A program made the translations under genes and the position numbers. From assembly GCF_000983115.1 (NCBI RefSeq), contig NZ_CGIH01000026.1, forward strand, positions 48,554 through 112,553: DNA of 64,000 nt, in the 5' to 3' direction. A model generated the notes under the pieces. That model had not been told where the DNA came from, made no database searches, and worked only from the letters and a program-made list of their open reading frames with translations. Shown here one piece after another: positions 17,990 through 26,835 of the stretch. Source of the stretch: Syntrophomonas zehnderi OL-4. GTDB taxonomy: Bacteria; Bacillota; Syntrophomonadia; Syntrophomonadales; Syntrophomonadaceae. Numbering within the stretch: position 1 is the first letter of the stretch; each line of letters opens with the position of its first letter.

Positions 17990-19165
17990 ATGAGTAGAGC
18001 GATTGTTATAGTTTTGGACAGTGTTGGTATCGGTGAATTAGAGGACAGTCATCTTTATGGTGATGAGGGAAGCAATACCTTGGTAAATACTGCCCGGGCT
18101 GTAGGCGGACTTCATCTGCCCCATATGCAGGCCCTAGGATTGGGCAATCTGGATGATATTATGGGAGTAGATCCTATAGCCAATTCCCAGGGTGCCTATG
18201 GAATAATGAAGGAAAAGTCGGCGGGCAAGGATACAACCACCGGCCACTGGGAGATGATGGGCATTAAATTGGACAAGCCCTTTCCTACATATCCGCAAGG
18301 TTTTCCTCTGGCTCTGGTTGAGGAATTTGAACGGCGAATCGGCCGCAGAACCCTCGGCAATCTGGTAGCTTCAGGAACCGAGATCATCAAGGAACTGGGG
18401 CAACAGCATTTAGAAACAGGTTACCCCATTATCTATACTTCCGCCGACAGTGTTTTTCAGATTGCGGCCCACGAAGAAATCATACCTCTGGAAGAACTAT
18501 ATGAGATGTGCCGAATCGCCCGCGCAATGCTGCAGCATGAGAATGGAGTGGGACGGGTTATTGCTCGCCCTTTTGTCGGACAAGCAGGCAACTTTATCCG
18601 TACCTCCAACCGTCATGATTATTCTTTGCAGCCATCGGAGAATTTGATTGATTTAATCAAAAATGCCGGGCATAAAGTTGTGGGGGTAGGCAAAATCAAG
18701 GACATATTTGCCGGTCGGGGAATAGATGAATCCTATCCTATTAAAAACAACCAGGATGGTGTGGAAAAAACGCTCAAAATTATACAGGAATCAAGCTTTA
18801 CCGGACTGCTTTTTGTGAACCTGATAGATTTTGACCAGCAGTATGGACACCGCAATGATCCCCGCGGATACGCCCAGGCCTTGGAGGAGTTTGACAGCCG
18901 GTTGCCGGAAATTATGGCTGCCCTGGGCCCAAATGATCTGCTCTTTATTACGGCCGACCATGGCTGTGATCCTACTACGCCCAGCACTGATCATTCCCGG
19001 GAACGGGTGCCATTGCTGGTATATGGTGCCAAAATAAAAGGCGGCACTCCCATTGGAATCCGCGAATCCTTTGCCGACCTGGGTCAAACCATAGCTGAAT
19101 ACCTGAAAATCAAAGCCGATAAACTTTACGGAAACAGTTTTCTCCAGGAAATTATCAAGTTATAA
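17990..19165 (+). CDS. deoB: Phosphopentomutase DeoB
   Basis: A 391-aa metalloenzyme converting (deoxy)ribose 1-phosphate and 5-phosphate, linking nucleoside salvage to central metabolism. Metal ligands appear in VLDSVGIGE, the catalytic Thr in GKDTTTGHWEM (near residue 80-88), and ITADHGCDP near 320. ATG at 17990 has AGGAGG 8 nt upstream and gives the normal length. It follows xerD as in Bacillus and pairs functionally with the nucleoside phosphorylase downstream. Confidence 0.95.
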   Translation: MSRAIVIVLDSVGIGELEDSHLYGDEGSNTLVNTARAVGGLHLPHMQALGLGNLDDIMGVDPIANSQGAYGIMKEKSAGKDTTTGHWEMMGIKLDKPFPTYPQGFPLALVEEFERRIGRRTLGNLVASGTEIIKELGQQHLETGYPIIYTSADSVFQIAAHEEIIPLEELYEMCRIARAMLQHENGVGRVIARPFVGQAGNFIRTSNRHDYSLQPSENLIDLIKNAGHKVVGVGKIKDIFAGRGIDESYPIKNNQDGVEKTLKIIQESSFTGLLFVNLIDFDQQYGHRNDPRGYAQALEEFDSRLPEIMAALGPNDLLFITADHGCDPTTPSTDHSRERVPLLVYGAKIKGGTPIGIRESFADLGQTIAEYLKIKADKLYGNSFLQEIIKL

Positions 19166-19198
19166 GCCCCTTCGCTAAGCTATGGGATGACATATCTT

Positions 19199-19245
19199 GT
19201 TATTCTGAACGAAGCGGATAATCTTTAACCGGGTGTTATTCTGAA
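19199..19245 (+). repeat. Short direct repeat, degenerate dispersed repeat
   Basis: GTTATTCTGAA occurs twice (19199-19209, 19235-19245) around GAACGAAGCGGATAATC. The ATTCTGAACGAAG word is like small repeats scattered in many bacterial genomes; whether it is repeated in this genome cannot be seen here. Confidence 0.25.
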
Positions 19246-19302
19246 TTGCTTTTGAATTATTCTTATTCGGAAATAATCCCCAGCAGCTTAAGGAGTGAAA
19301 CT

Positions 19303-20619
19303 ATGAATGTAGTTGACATAATCACCAAGAAACGGAATGGACTAACCATGACCCGCAGTGAGATCGATTATATGGTCAAAGGAATCAGCGAGGGCACAAT
19401 TCCTGATTATCAGATTGCAGCCTGGGCTATGGCGGTTTATTTTCAAGGCATGGATATTGAAGAGACCAGGGATTTGACCCTGGCAATGGCCTATTCAGGC
19501 GAGGTTATGGATCTGGCACCGATTCAGGGGTTTAAGGTTGATAAACACAGCACCGGGGGAGTTGGTGACAAAACTACCCTTATAGCCATTGCCCTCGCGG
19601 CTGCAGCCGGGATTCCGGTTGCCAAGATGTCTGGGCGCGGATTGGGTCATACCGGTGGTACCGTAGATAAATTTGAATCCATACCCGGATTTAGGGTGGA
19701 ATTGTCCCGCAGAGAGTTTATTGAGCAGGTGAATACGATCAAAGCGGCTCTTATTTCCCAAAGTGGTAATCTGGTGCCGGCCGATAAAAGACTATATGCC
19801 ATCCGCGATGTTACGGCTACCGTGGAAAGTATTCCCTTGATTGCTTCGAGTATAATCAGCAAAAAAATTGCAGCCGGGGCGCAAGGTATCGTTTTGGATG
19901 TCAAGGTAGGACGAGGTGCCTTTATGAAGGATTTGGATACGGCCACTCAATTGGCCCGCACCATGGTGGAGATAGGTAAGGGAGCGGGCCGTGAGGTAGT
20001 GGCTGTATTAACCGATATGAACCAGCCTTTAGGCTATAATGTCGGTAATGCGCTGGAGGTAGCCGAAGCCCTGGATCTGCTGCGAGGGCAGGGAGCTGAA
20101 GATCTTAAGGAAGTATCATTGATACTAACGGCTCATATGTTAGTTTTGGCCGGAAAACATACTGATTTCCAGGCAGCCCGGGAAGAACTGCAGCAGCTGC
20201 TTGCCACCGGGCAAGCTTTTCAAAAGTTTACCGAAATAGTGGCTGCCCAGGGTGGTCGCCTCGATTTTAGCCTGCCGTTCTACGATTTACCACAAGCCAG
20301 TCATAAAGAAGAACTTATAGCCCGAGAAGAAGGATACGTAGTAGATCTGGACGCCCTCAAGGTCGGTCATGCAGCCATGCTTTTGGGGGCGGGACGCGAG
20401 CAGTTAGATGACCATATTGACCCGTCTGTAGGTGTGCAGCTCGTCAAAAAATATGGCGATTTTGTGAAGAAGGGTGATGTTTTGGCTGTTATGCATGTCA
20501 ATGACATTAACCGCCTGGCGTTAGCCCGCCAACAACTACAGGAGGCGTTTACAGTAGGCCCGGCCCAGCCCGTGACCATACCCCTAGTATATAAAACTGT
20601 ACTGAGTCAAAACACATGA
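19303..20619 (+). CDS. pdp: Pyrimidine-nucleoside phosphorylase
   Basis: A 438-aa enzyme cleaving uridine and (deoxy)thymidine with phosphate to base and (deoxy)ribose 1-phosphate, the substrate of DeoB. Signatures include DKHSTGGVGDKTTL (phosphate and base site, near residue 80) and KMSGRGLGHTGGT near 108. ATG at 19303 follows AAGGAG and gives the family length. In Bacillus a purine phosphorylase gene follows deoB; here the pyrimidine enzyme takes that place. Confidence 0.93.
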   Translation: MNVVDIITKKRNGLTMTRSEIDYMVKGISEGTIPDYQIAAWAMAVYFQGMDIEETRDLTLAMAYSGEVMDLAPIQGFKVDKHSTGGVGDKTTLIAIALAAAAGIPVAKMSGRGLGHTGGTVDKFESIPGFRVELSRREFIEQVNTIKAALISQSGNLVPADKRLYAIRDVTATVESIPLIASSIISKKIAAGAQGIVLDVKVGRGAFMKDLDTATQLARTMVEIGKGAGREVVAVLTDMNQPLGYNVGNALEVAEALDLLRGQGAEDLKEVSLILTAHMLVLAGKHTDFQAAREELQQLLATGQAFQKFTEIVAAQGGRLDFSLPFYDLPQASHKEELIAREEGYVVDLDALKVGHAAMLLGAGREQLDDHIDPSVGVQLVKKYGDFVKKGDVLAVMHVNDINRLALARQQLQEAFTVGPAQPVTIPLVYKTVLSQNT

Positions 20620-20797
20620 AATATAATGGTTGGTTTTTAGACCCGGATTGCTTATGTGCTGCTGACAGTAAAGAAAAGGACTTTTGCCAAAATCATAATT
20701 ATCTCTTCCGTCCTTAAGGGCCGACTGTATGCCGAACATAAATAACAATAAACTCTTGACCAAGCTATGAGAATCTATGATAGGAGTGTTAAAAGCT

Positions 20798-21919
20798 ATG
20801 ATCTGGAGGTCATATTTTTCTACCCAAATCCTTTTTGGCAACTATGCTTTAAGGGATAACTGTCCGGCTTTTTCTGGACTGGGCAAACGTGCCTTAATAG
20901 TTGTCGGACAGGGAGGATCTGCCCGCAGAACTGGCGCCCTGGATGATCTTAGCCGGGTTTTAAAGGAGCTTGCCATTACTGCACAGATATTTGATCAGGT
21001 GGAGGCCAATCCCACTATTGCGACTGTGAGGCAAGGAGCCGCGGTTGCCAAAAACTTTAAAGCCGACTTTATAGTCGGAATCGGCGGCGGCTCACCTCTT
21101 GATGCTGCCAAAGCCATAGCTGTTTTGGCGGTTAATGAAATAAGCGACACCCAGCTTTTAGACCTGCAGTTTGGTGAGGTGTTGCCAGTTGTTGCCATAC
21201 CTACCACTGCAGGTACCGGATCAGAGGTTACCCCCTACTCCATCTTGACATTTCCGGCCCTGCAAACTAAAAAGAGTATTCCCAGTCCGAAAATCATCCC
21301 CCGGCTGGCAGTTTTAGACCCACGTTATATGAACGATCTGCCCTGGAGGATAACGGCAGATACGGCAGTAGATGCGTATTCCCACGCCCTGGAAAGCTTT
21401 TTGGCAGTGAAGGCCAATCCGCTTAGTGAGCTGCATGCCCGAGAAGCCTTGCAGATACTAGGTTCTGAGCTTAGAAAACTGGCCGAAAACAGGGAAATAG
21501 ATTTAAACCAAAGGGAAGCCTTGCTCTACGGGTCGCTGTTGGCAGGTTTGGCTATCAGTTCAACCGGCACATCGATTCCGCACGCCATGGGTTATCCTTT
21601 TACTTATTTTAAGGACGTACCCCACGGACGGGCTAACGGTATGATTATGCCCGCGTACATGGATTTTAACCTAAGAAAAAGCAACCACCCTAAGATTACC
21701 GATGCTCTTATTATATCAGGTTTTAAAAGCACAGCGCATTTCAAGGATTTGATGGTTACACTCTGTGGAAATCCCCCGGCATTGACTTCTGTAGAACAAG
21801 CTCAGTTCATAACCCAAACCATGCAGGCCAAAAACCTGGTCAACAATATTGTCACACCCGACCGGGAGGATTTGGAACAGATACTTACCCACACTCTGAA
21901 CCAGGAGGTCTTGGAATGA
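20798..21919 (+). CDS. Iron-containing alcohol dehydrogenase
   Basis: A 373-aa group III (Fe-dependent) alcohol dehydrogenase using NAD(P)H. GIGGGSPLDAAKAIA (about residues 93-107), PTTAGTGSEVTP (about 139) and metal-ligand histidines in YSHALESF, GTSIPHAMGYP and VPHGRANG are present. ATG at 20798 is chosen over one 21 nt upstream because AGGAG precedes it. The stop overlaps the start of the LuxR-type regulator by 4 nt, so the regulator may control this enzyme. Substrate unknown. Confidence 0.85.
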   Translation: MIWRSYFSTQILFGNYALRDNCPAFSGLGKRALIVVGQGGSARRTGALDDLSRVLKELAITAQIFDQVEANPTIATVRQGAAVAKNFKADFIVGIGGGSPLDAAKAIAVLAVNEISDTQLLDLQFGEVLPVVAIPTTAGTGSEVTPYSILTFPALQTKKSIPSPKIIPRLAVLDPRYMNDLPWRITADTAVDAYSHALESFLAVKANPLSELHAREALQILGSELRKLAENREIDLNQREALLYGSLLAGLAISSTGTSIPHAMGYPFTYFKDVPHGRANGMIMPAYMDFNLRKSNHPKITDALIISGFKSTAHFKDLMVTLCGNPPALTSVEQAQFITQTMQAKNLVNNIVTPDREDLEQILTHTLNQEVLE

Positions 21920-23004
21920 ATGGCGATATGCAGATAATTAATCAACTATACGATTTTGTCAGAATGGTTGATCCGGTTCAAAAAAAAGTCATCATTACCC
22001 ATCAAACTGAAAACTGCGCGGATGTTGCTTCACATTGTTTTGGTTTTTGGGAAACAGGCAGCATGTGCGAAAACTGTATCTCTGCCCGCGCTTTAAACGA
22101 AAGGCAGGTAATAACCAAACTGGAATACAATAGTGAGAGAATATTTATGGTAACGGCTATGCCTATGGTGGAGGATGGAAATGCAACCGTACTGGAAATG
22201 CTCAAGGATATTACAGAAAATACCGTGGTGGATATTAGACCGGCGGAATTAGGGAAGCTGCATAGAATTATTGACCGGGGCAATAAGGCATTGGTTTGGG
22301 ATACTGGTAGCAACACTTATAGTAAAAACTACATTTATGAACGATTGCCTTATGACATTCACATAACTGCAGATGAGGACACCGAGCTTTCCCTCCTGAC
22401 AGCTCGGCTGGATAACTTCAAGGAGATAGAAAAAACATACGGAAAGACTGTGGCAGACGGCGTCATAAAGGAATTTGCCCGAATTCTGAAACGCTACTGT
22501 CGGCCTGGAAAAGTATGGTTAGCCAGATGCGGATCGGCTGATTTTATACTGGTTTTGCCCCATACCGGTGAAGCCCAGACCAACCAGAAATGCTGGCAGT
22601 TAAAAAAAGCACTAAGGAAATCTAATTTTTACCTGCAGGGATACGAGATTAAAGTGGTAGCCAGCTTTGGTTTTCATACCATCAGTCAGAGTATTCCTGT
22701 GCAAGACCTGCTCAACCAGTCGCAGCAAAATCTAATGGCAAAGCAAACCTTAAACGGTGACTTAGCCCAACCATGGCGGGATCAATTTATTAGTAATTAT
22801 TCCTTTTCTCCGCGGGAAGAAGAAGTATTAAGATTAATGCTGGAAGGGTTGGGCAACCAGGAAATAGCACAAAAGCTTTTTATCAGCCTTTCTACCGTAA
22901 AAAAACACATTTCCAGTATTTATTATAAGAGCGGGGTACAATCTCGAGCAGAGCTGTTGGCTAATTATCATCAAGAGTTTTATGCCTACACTAAAATAGT
23001 ATAG
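21916..23004 (+). CDS. PAS / degenerate GGDEF / LuxR-type regulator
   Basis: A 362-aa multi-domain regulator. The N-terminal PAS-like domain (about residues 1-115) has a cysteine cluster CADVASHCF…CENC that could sense redox state or bind a metal. The middle (about 140-265) resembles a GGDEF domain, but the active-site loop reads GSADF, so cyclase activity is doubtful. The C-terminal LuxR HTH (about 293-355) contains FSPREEEVLRLMLEG and STVKKHISSIY. It overlaps the alcohol dehydrogenase gene by 4 nt (ATGA). Confidence 0.75.
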   Translation: MNGDMQIINQLYDFVRMVDPVQKKVIITHQTENCADVASHCFGFWETGSMCENCISARALNERQVITKLEYNSERIFMVTAMPMVEDGNATVLEMLKDITENTVVDIRPAELGKLHRIIDRGNKALVWDTGSNTYSKNYIYERLPYDIHITADEDTELSLLTARLDNFKEIEKTYGKTVADGVIKEFARILKRYCRPGKVWLARCGSADFILVLPHTGEAQTNQKCWQLKKALRKSNFYLQGYEIKVVASFGFHTISQSIPVQDLLNQSQQNLMAKQTLNGDLAQPWRDQFISNYSFSPREEEVLRLMLEGLGNQEIAQKLFISLSTVKKHISSIYYKSGVQSRAELLANYHQEFYAYTKIV

Positions 23005-23016
23005 GTTACCAAAAGA

Positions 23017-23052
23017 CCCCGGTGGATTATTAGTAAATTGCCGGGGATTTTT
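23017..23052 (+). terminator. Terminator after LuxR-type regulator
   Basis: CCCCGG / CCGGGG stem with an 18-nt loop followed by ATTTTTG, 12 bp after the stop. Confidence 0.75.
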
Positions 23053-23239
23053 GTTGCCTATATTCAAAAACTTCATTAATAGGAAAAAGATTTAAGTTTC
23101 TATATAGAAAAACTACCTTCCTTGGAAAAGTGTACTTAAGTACCATATTAAATACCATTAACCTAATGTACAATTGTGTAAAGTTTGACATACGAATATG
23201 TGTGCCGGAAAAAATGTAGTAAATGGGAGTGGGGATCTT

Positions 23240-24748
23240 TTGAGTACAGAACAACAAATTATCAGCAATCGCCAGGAAAGCCATCGGCGTATTTTATTGG
23301 CTATCACCATCATCATACTGCTGTCTAATATGGCTGTATTGTTTATTTATTTTAGCGGAAAAGGCTCGGCCGGTTTAAATTTAAATAGCATATTAATAGA
23401 AATGGCCATCAATATAGCAATCATATTGGCCGCAGTTATTTGGCTGAGAAAAGGACCGGAAACGGTTTTTAACCAATATATTACGATTCTTATGGTAGGA
23501 GCCATAATCTTATTATTTGATTGCCAGTTAAGTGGTTCGCGAGAAGTATTCGCCGACTTTTATCTGATTATTATACTGAGTTTGTTATATTCAGATCTTG
23601 GTGTTACCATATTTTCTACCCTCCTGGTAGCTGTTTTTCATATGATTTTCGTTAAAACTGCCGGATATGTAATCCCCACTGAGGAAATGTTGGTTCGCTA
23701 TCTAAATTTTATTTGGGCAGGTATAGGAGCTGCAGTAATAGCCGTTATTTCCAGAGGTTTTATGCAAACCGCCATTGCCAAGGCTCATGAAGCACATGAA
23801 ATGACAAGTAGTATTAAGAATGTAGCTGAAAATCTGGCAGGCGAATCCGAGTTTTTAGCTGGCGCTTCCGCCACCCTGCTAACCGCCGCCATTCGTACCG
23901 GCGATTCGGCTGAACAAGTACAGGCAGGGATAGAGGGCTTAGCAGGTTCCGCCAAGGAAGAAGCTGAACGGGTTGAAAGAACGACAGAAATTATTAGAGA
24001 AATGACTATGGCCCTAAAGGTTGCCGGCGACCGAATTCAGACTGTGACCAACCAGTCTGCACAATTTAAGAACATAGTTAACGCAGGTCTGAAAACCATG
24101 AACCAGCAGCAAACAATCATGGAACGCAGCAAAACAGCTCAGGATTTGGCTAGTACGGCAGTAAGTAGCCTTACTGAAAAATCCATCGCCATAGCCAACA
24201 TTGTAGAATTGATTACCGGTATAGCCAGCCAGACCAACCTGTTGGCACTGAATGCGGCCATTGAAGCTGCTCGGGCTGGCGAAGCCGGACGTGGTTTCGC
24301 CGTAGTAGCCGAGGAAGTTCGAAAATTAGCAGAACAATCTGGTCAGGCAGCAACGGATATTGCCCGTATGATCGTAGAAGTACAACAAGGCATCGACAGC
24401 ACGGTTAAACAAATCAACATGACGGCTGTGATGAATAACGAAGAAACAGAAGCCGTTAATCAAACCAGCCAAATGTTTAAACAAGTTGAATCAGGTGCTT
24501 TTAGTATTGATGAAGCTATTCAAGAAGTCTCGGCGATCGTTGAGGAAATGCTGGCCTCCACCGAACAGGTCATTGAAGAAGTTGAAAAAATGCTGGGTTC
24601 ATCTCGCCATACTTCAGTTACTGCTCAGCAAATAACAGATCTGGTCGATCAGCAAAATAGATCAATTAGCAGTGTAGTAGAAATGGTTAAACAATTAGAA
24701 CAAGCTACCGAACAATTAGAAAAAATGGCCTCCGGTCTAAGGGTTTAA
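23240..24748 (+). CDS. Methyl-accepting chemotaxis protein
   Basis: A 502-aa chemoreceptor. About six hydrophobic segments occupy residues 18-190, with no large periplasmic sensor domain and no obvious HAMP. The signalling domain contains the conserved hairpin tip [20 protein letters not shown] near 340. TTG at 23240 is preferred over an upstream ATG because GGGAGTGGGG lies before it. It probably senses a membrane-linked signal; ligand unknown. No other chemotaxis genes are nearby. Confidence 0.88.
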   Translation: MSTEQQIISNRQESHRRILLAITIIILLSNMAVLFIYFSGKGSAGLNLNSILIEMAINIAIILAAVIWLRKGPETVFNQYITILMVGAIILLFDCQLSGSREVFADFYLIIILSLLYSDLGVTIFSTLLVAVFHMIFVKTAGYVIPTEEMLVRYLNFIWAGIGAAVIAVISRGFMQTAIAKAHEAHEMTSSIKNVAENLAGESEFLAGASATLLTAAIRTGDSAEQVQAGIEGLAGSAKEEAERVERTTEIIREMTMALKVAGDRIQTVTNQSAQFKNIVNAGLKTMNQQQTIMERSKTAQDLASTAVSSLTEKSIAIANIVELITGIASQTNLLALNAAIEAARAGEAGRGFAVVAEEVRKLAEQSGQAATDIARMIVEVQQGIDSTVKQINMTAVMNNEETEAVNQTSQMFKQVESGAFSIDEAIQEVSAIVEEMLASTEQVIEEVEKMLGSSRHTSVTAQQITDLVDQQNRSISSVVEMVKQLEQATEQLEKMASGLRV

Positions 24749-24806
24749 AACTTTTTGCTGCCTCCGTAAGGATATGCTTTAGGACAGGGTCCCAAGGGAT
24801 TTATCT

Positions 24807-24848
24807 AAAGGCTCAACTATCATCTTGAAAATGATGGTTGAGCCTTTT
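24807..24848 (+). terminator. Terminator after the chemoreceptor gene
   Basis: AAAGGCTCAAC…GTTGAGCCTTTT with further ATCAT/ATGAT pairing: a long stem ending in TTTT. It may act in both directions. Confidence 0.8.
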
Positions 24849-25006
24849 GGGTTAGGAAGTATTTTATAAACAGGCATCTTGACAGAGAAGTCTCCGATAA
24901 AAATTCTAGGGTAAGCAGTAGAACCAGAAAGAACGTCCTCCTGCTTCCTGGAACCATTTTAGTTGCGGTGAATATTATATAGCAAACGACAAAAGGAGGG
25001 TTTGAA

Positions 25007-25507
25007 ATGTCTGATGTTTTACACAGTGAATTAATTAATGAAAACATTAACGAGGAAACTGAAATGGTCAAGATGTTAGATGAACTGCTTGGCAATGCCA
25101 GTAGTACTTCGTCTAGTGACTGTTGTTGCGAAGCATGCCAAAGGGTTGATTTTGATCGATGTGAGGACTATAAGGAAGTTTGCATATCGCCCAATATGCT
25201 AAATTGCCAGACACGTTTACTAAGGGTTGTGGTTAATATAAACAATGTATGCAGAAATAGGCTGCTGGCGATTAGTGTGGTGCTGGCAAAAGCCGGTACC
25301 GATATAATAATCAGTCATAAAGGCCATGTTTTTTACACCGGATCTTCGTCATCTTCATGCAAAAGTGTCAGCAAAGAGTTCTGTTTCACCTTACCGGGTA
25401 ATCTATGTGAAAACCCCAACGCTATTAATGTTAAAGTGGTCAGCAATTATGTCCTGACTAATCCTTTAGGTTCTTTGCCGTGCAGCGAAACACCGTGTGG
25501 ATGCTAG
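25007..25507 (+). CDS. Cysteine-rich protein of unknown function
   Basis: A 166-aa protein with 14 cysteines, including a CCC cluster (about residues 43-45) and a PCSETPCGC end. The middle looks beta-rich (LLRVVVNINNVCRNRLLAI, then FCFTLPGNLC), like a family of clostridial proteins with a conserved NVC-NR segment that I recall but cannot name. There is no signal peptide or membrane helix. AAAGGAGGG lies 6 nt before ATG. The composition would suit a disulfide-linked spore-surface or appendage protein; that is inference. Confidence 0.7.
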   Translation: MSDVLHSELINENINEETEMVKMLDELLGNASSTSSSDCCCEACQRVDFDRCEDYKEVCISPNMLNCQTRLLRVVVNINNVCRNRLLAISVVLAKAGTDIIISHKGHVFYTGSSSSSCKSVSKEFCFTLPGNLCENPNAINVKVVSNYVLTNPLGSLPCSETPCGC

Positions 25508-25511
25508 GTAT

Positions 25512-26489
25512 ATGAAGGAAAAATATACTCTTGGGAATGCCAGCAAGAATAATTGGAATTACGCCGCAGCTCCAGTAAATAAAAAATCCTATACCCCCCA
25601 ATACGGTTCAGGGAAGAAGTCTGCAGACATTTCCCTAAACCGCACAGAAGCTGAACCCTTGGAACAGCAGGTTCCTAATAATTCGGCTGCTAAAAAACCA
25701 GTACACCATTGCGATGACCTGCAAATCTGTGGTGGGGCGGCTGGTGACACCAATACTGAAGATGCCATAAATTTGAGCAAGGGTGCTGGGGAGTTTGGCC
25801 AACCCAGCGACTGGAGACTTATCAGGCAGATGAGACATATTCAGCAAAGCCTGGAAGCTAAAACCCAAGCCCGTCTTCAGGCATGGGAAGAAAAAACAGC
25901 AAAGTGGGAAGATATTGCCTCACGCCTTCTAAATACTGAAAACCGACTTGCCCAACAGGAGCAACAACTGATCCAGCGGCTGGAAAATTTGGAATTAAAG
26001 TTAGCAAATAACCAGGAAATAAATAACCGGTGGCAACTTTTTGAACAGGAATTAATACTGCTATCAAATATGATTTCGCAGGTGGAAGTCAGGCTGCGCA
26101 AAGGTGAGGAGGGCTTTAATGCCCGGGAGGATAAACTACGGGAAGAGGTATCTTTGAATATTGAGCAGCAGATGGATGATATAAAAACAGTCCAGCATGA
26201 AATGGGCTCCCGACTTGACCAGCAAAGCGCAGATAGAAAAAAAGAATACAACAATATAAACGAACGCTTACAAGCGGCCGAAAATAAAATCAGTATCCTG
26301 GATGAATGGACGGCTCGTTTTGAGAGTAGCAGCAGAAAATCAAACCTGGAAGAGATGGACAATTACCAGACAATCGTTACGAGGCTTAAGCATATGGAAG
26401 ACTTCTGCAATTATTTGTTGGCTTTAGTGCAAACAGATAATTCCGGACGTAGCTTTGATTTTAGTAAAGGACTTGTTTTCAAGGTATAA
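25512..26489 (+). CDS. Coiled-coil protein of unknown function
   Basis: A 325-aa protein: a low-complexity N-terminal region (about residues 1-95), then predicted coiled coil rich in Glu, Gln and Leu (about 95-305) and a short C-terminal tail. There is no membrane helix. ATG at 25512 lies 4 nt after the previous stop with only a weak SD, so translation is probably coupled; a GTG 15 nt upstream in frame would overlap the preceding gene. It is likely a structural partner of the cysteine-rich protein. Confidence 0.65.
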   Translation: MKEKYTLGNASKNNWNYAAAPVNKKSYTPQYGSGKKSADISLNRTEAEPLEQQVPNNSAAKKPVHHCDDLQICGGAAGDTNTEDAINLSKGAGEFGQPSDWRLIRQMRHIQQSLEAKTQARLQAWEEKTAKWEDIASRLLNTENRLAQQEQQLIQRLENLELKLANNQEINNRWQLFEQELILLSNMISQVEVRLRKGEEGFNAREDKLREEVSLNIEQQMDDIKTVQHEMGSRLDQQSADRKKEYNNINERLQAAENKISILDEWTARFESSSRKSNLEEMDNYQTIVTRLKHMEDFCNYLLALVQTDNSGRSFDFSKGLVFKV

Positions 26490-26536
26490 AGCTAGTTTCG
26501 CCAAGGTAGTTACCGTAAAATGAAAACAATTTATTT

Positions 26537-26580
26537 AATAGACGCGGATGGCGCGGATTTACGCGGACTTCCGCGGTTTT
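26537..26580 (+). repeat. Short copy of the thrC-flanking repeat, terminator-like
   Basis: AATAGACGCGGAT (26537-26549) is identical to the start of the repeat at the thrC 3' end, and the reverse complement of 26556-26580 matches 44578-44602 at 22 of 25 positions. It thus looks like an internally shortened copy of the same element. CGCGGA-CT-TCCGCG followed by GTTTTTTATT would also work as an intrinsic terminator after the coiled-coil gene. Confidence 0.6.
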
Positions 26581-26740
26581 TTATTATTTAACCACTGTTA
26601 TCGTGAAATCATTTTTTGGAGCCCATATTATCCTGACTTTCTGGATATATAGATATAACGATATCCTCCCCTAATCAAGTCCGGGCAAAAACAACCTGAT
26701 TCTGGCATAATCTACTGTCTAACCCAATATATATTAAAAG

Positions 26741-26808
26741 AAAAGGGGACGTACATTTTCTGATCTTTCCCACAAAAAAAGATGGAAATCATTATGCAAA
26801 GGGTCCCC
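26741..26808 (+). repeat. Inverted-repeat leader before dacF
   Basis: GGGGAC (26745-26750) pairs with GTCCCC (26803-26808), with an inner TTTCC/GGAAA pair. AAAAGGGGACGTACATTTTC resembles termini of small mobile repeats seen in Firmicutes, but no second copy is visible in this window. The rest of the 26490-26835 gap shows no gene. Confidence 0.35.
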
Positions 26809-26835
26809 ACAGTTTAATGGGGAGGTATTAAGTGG

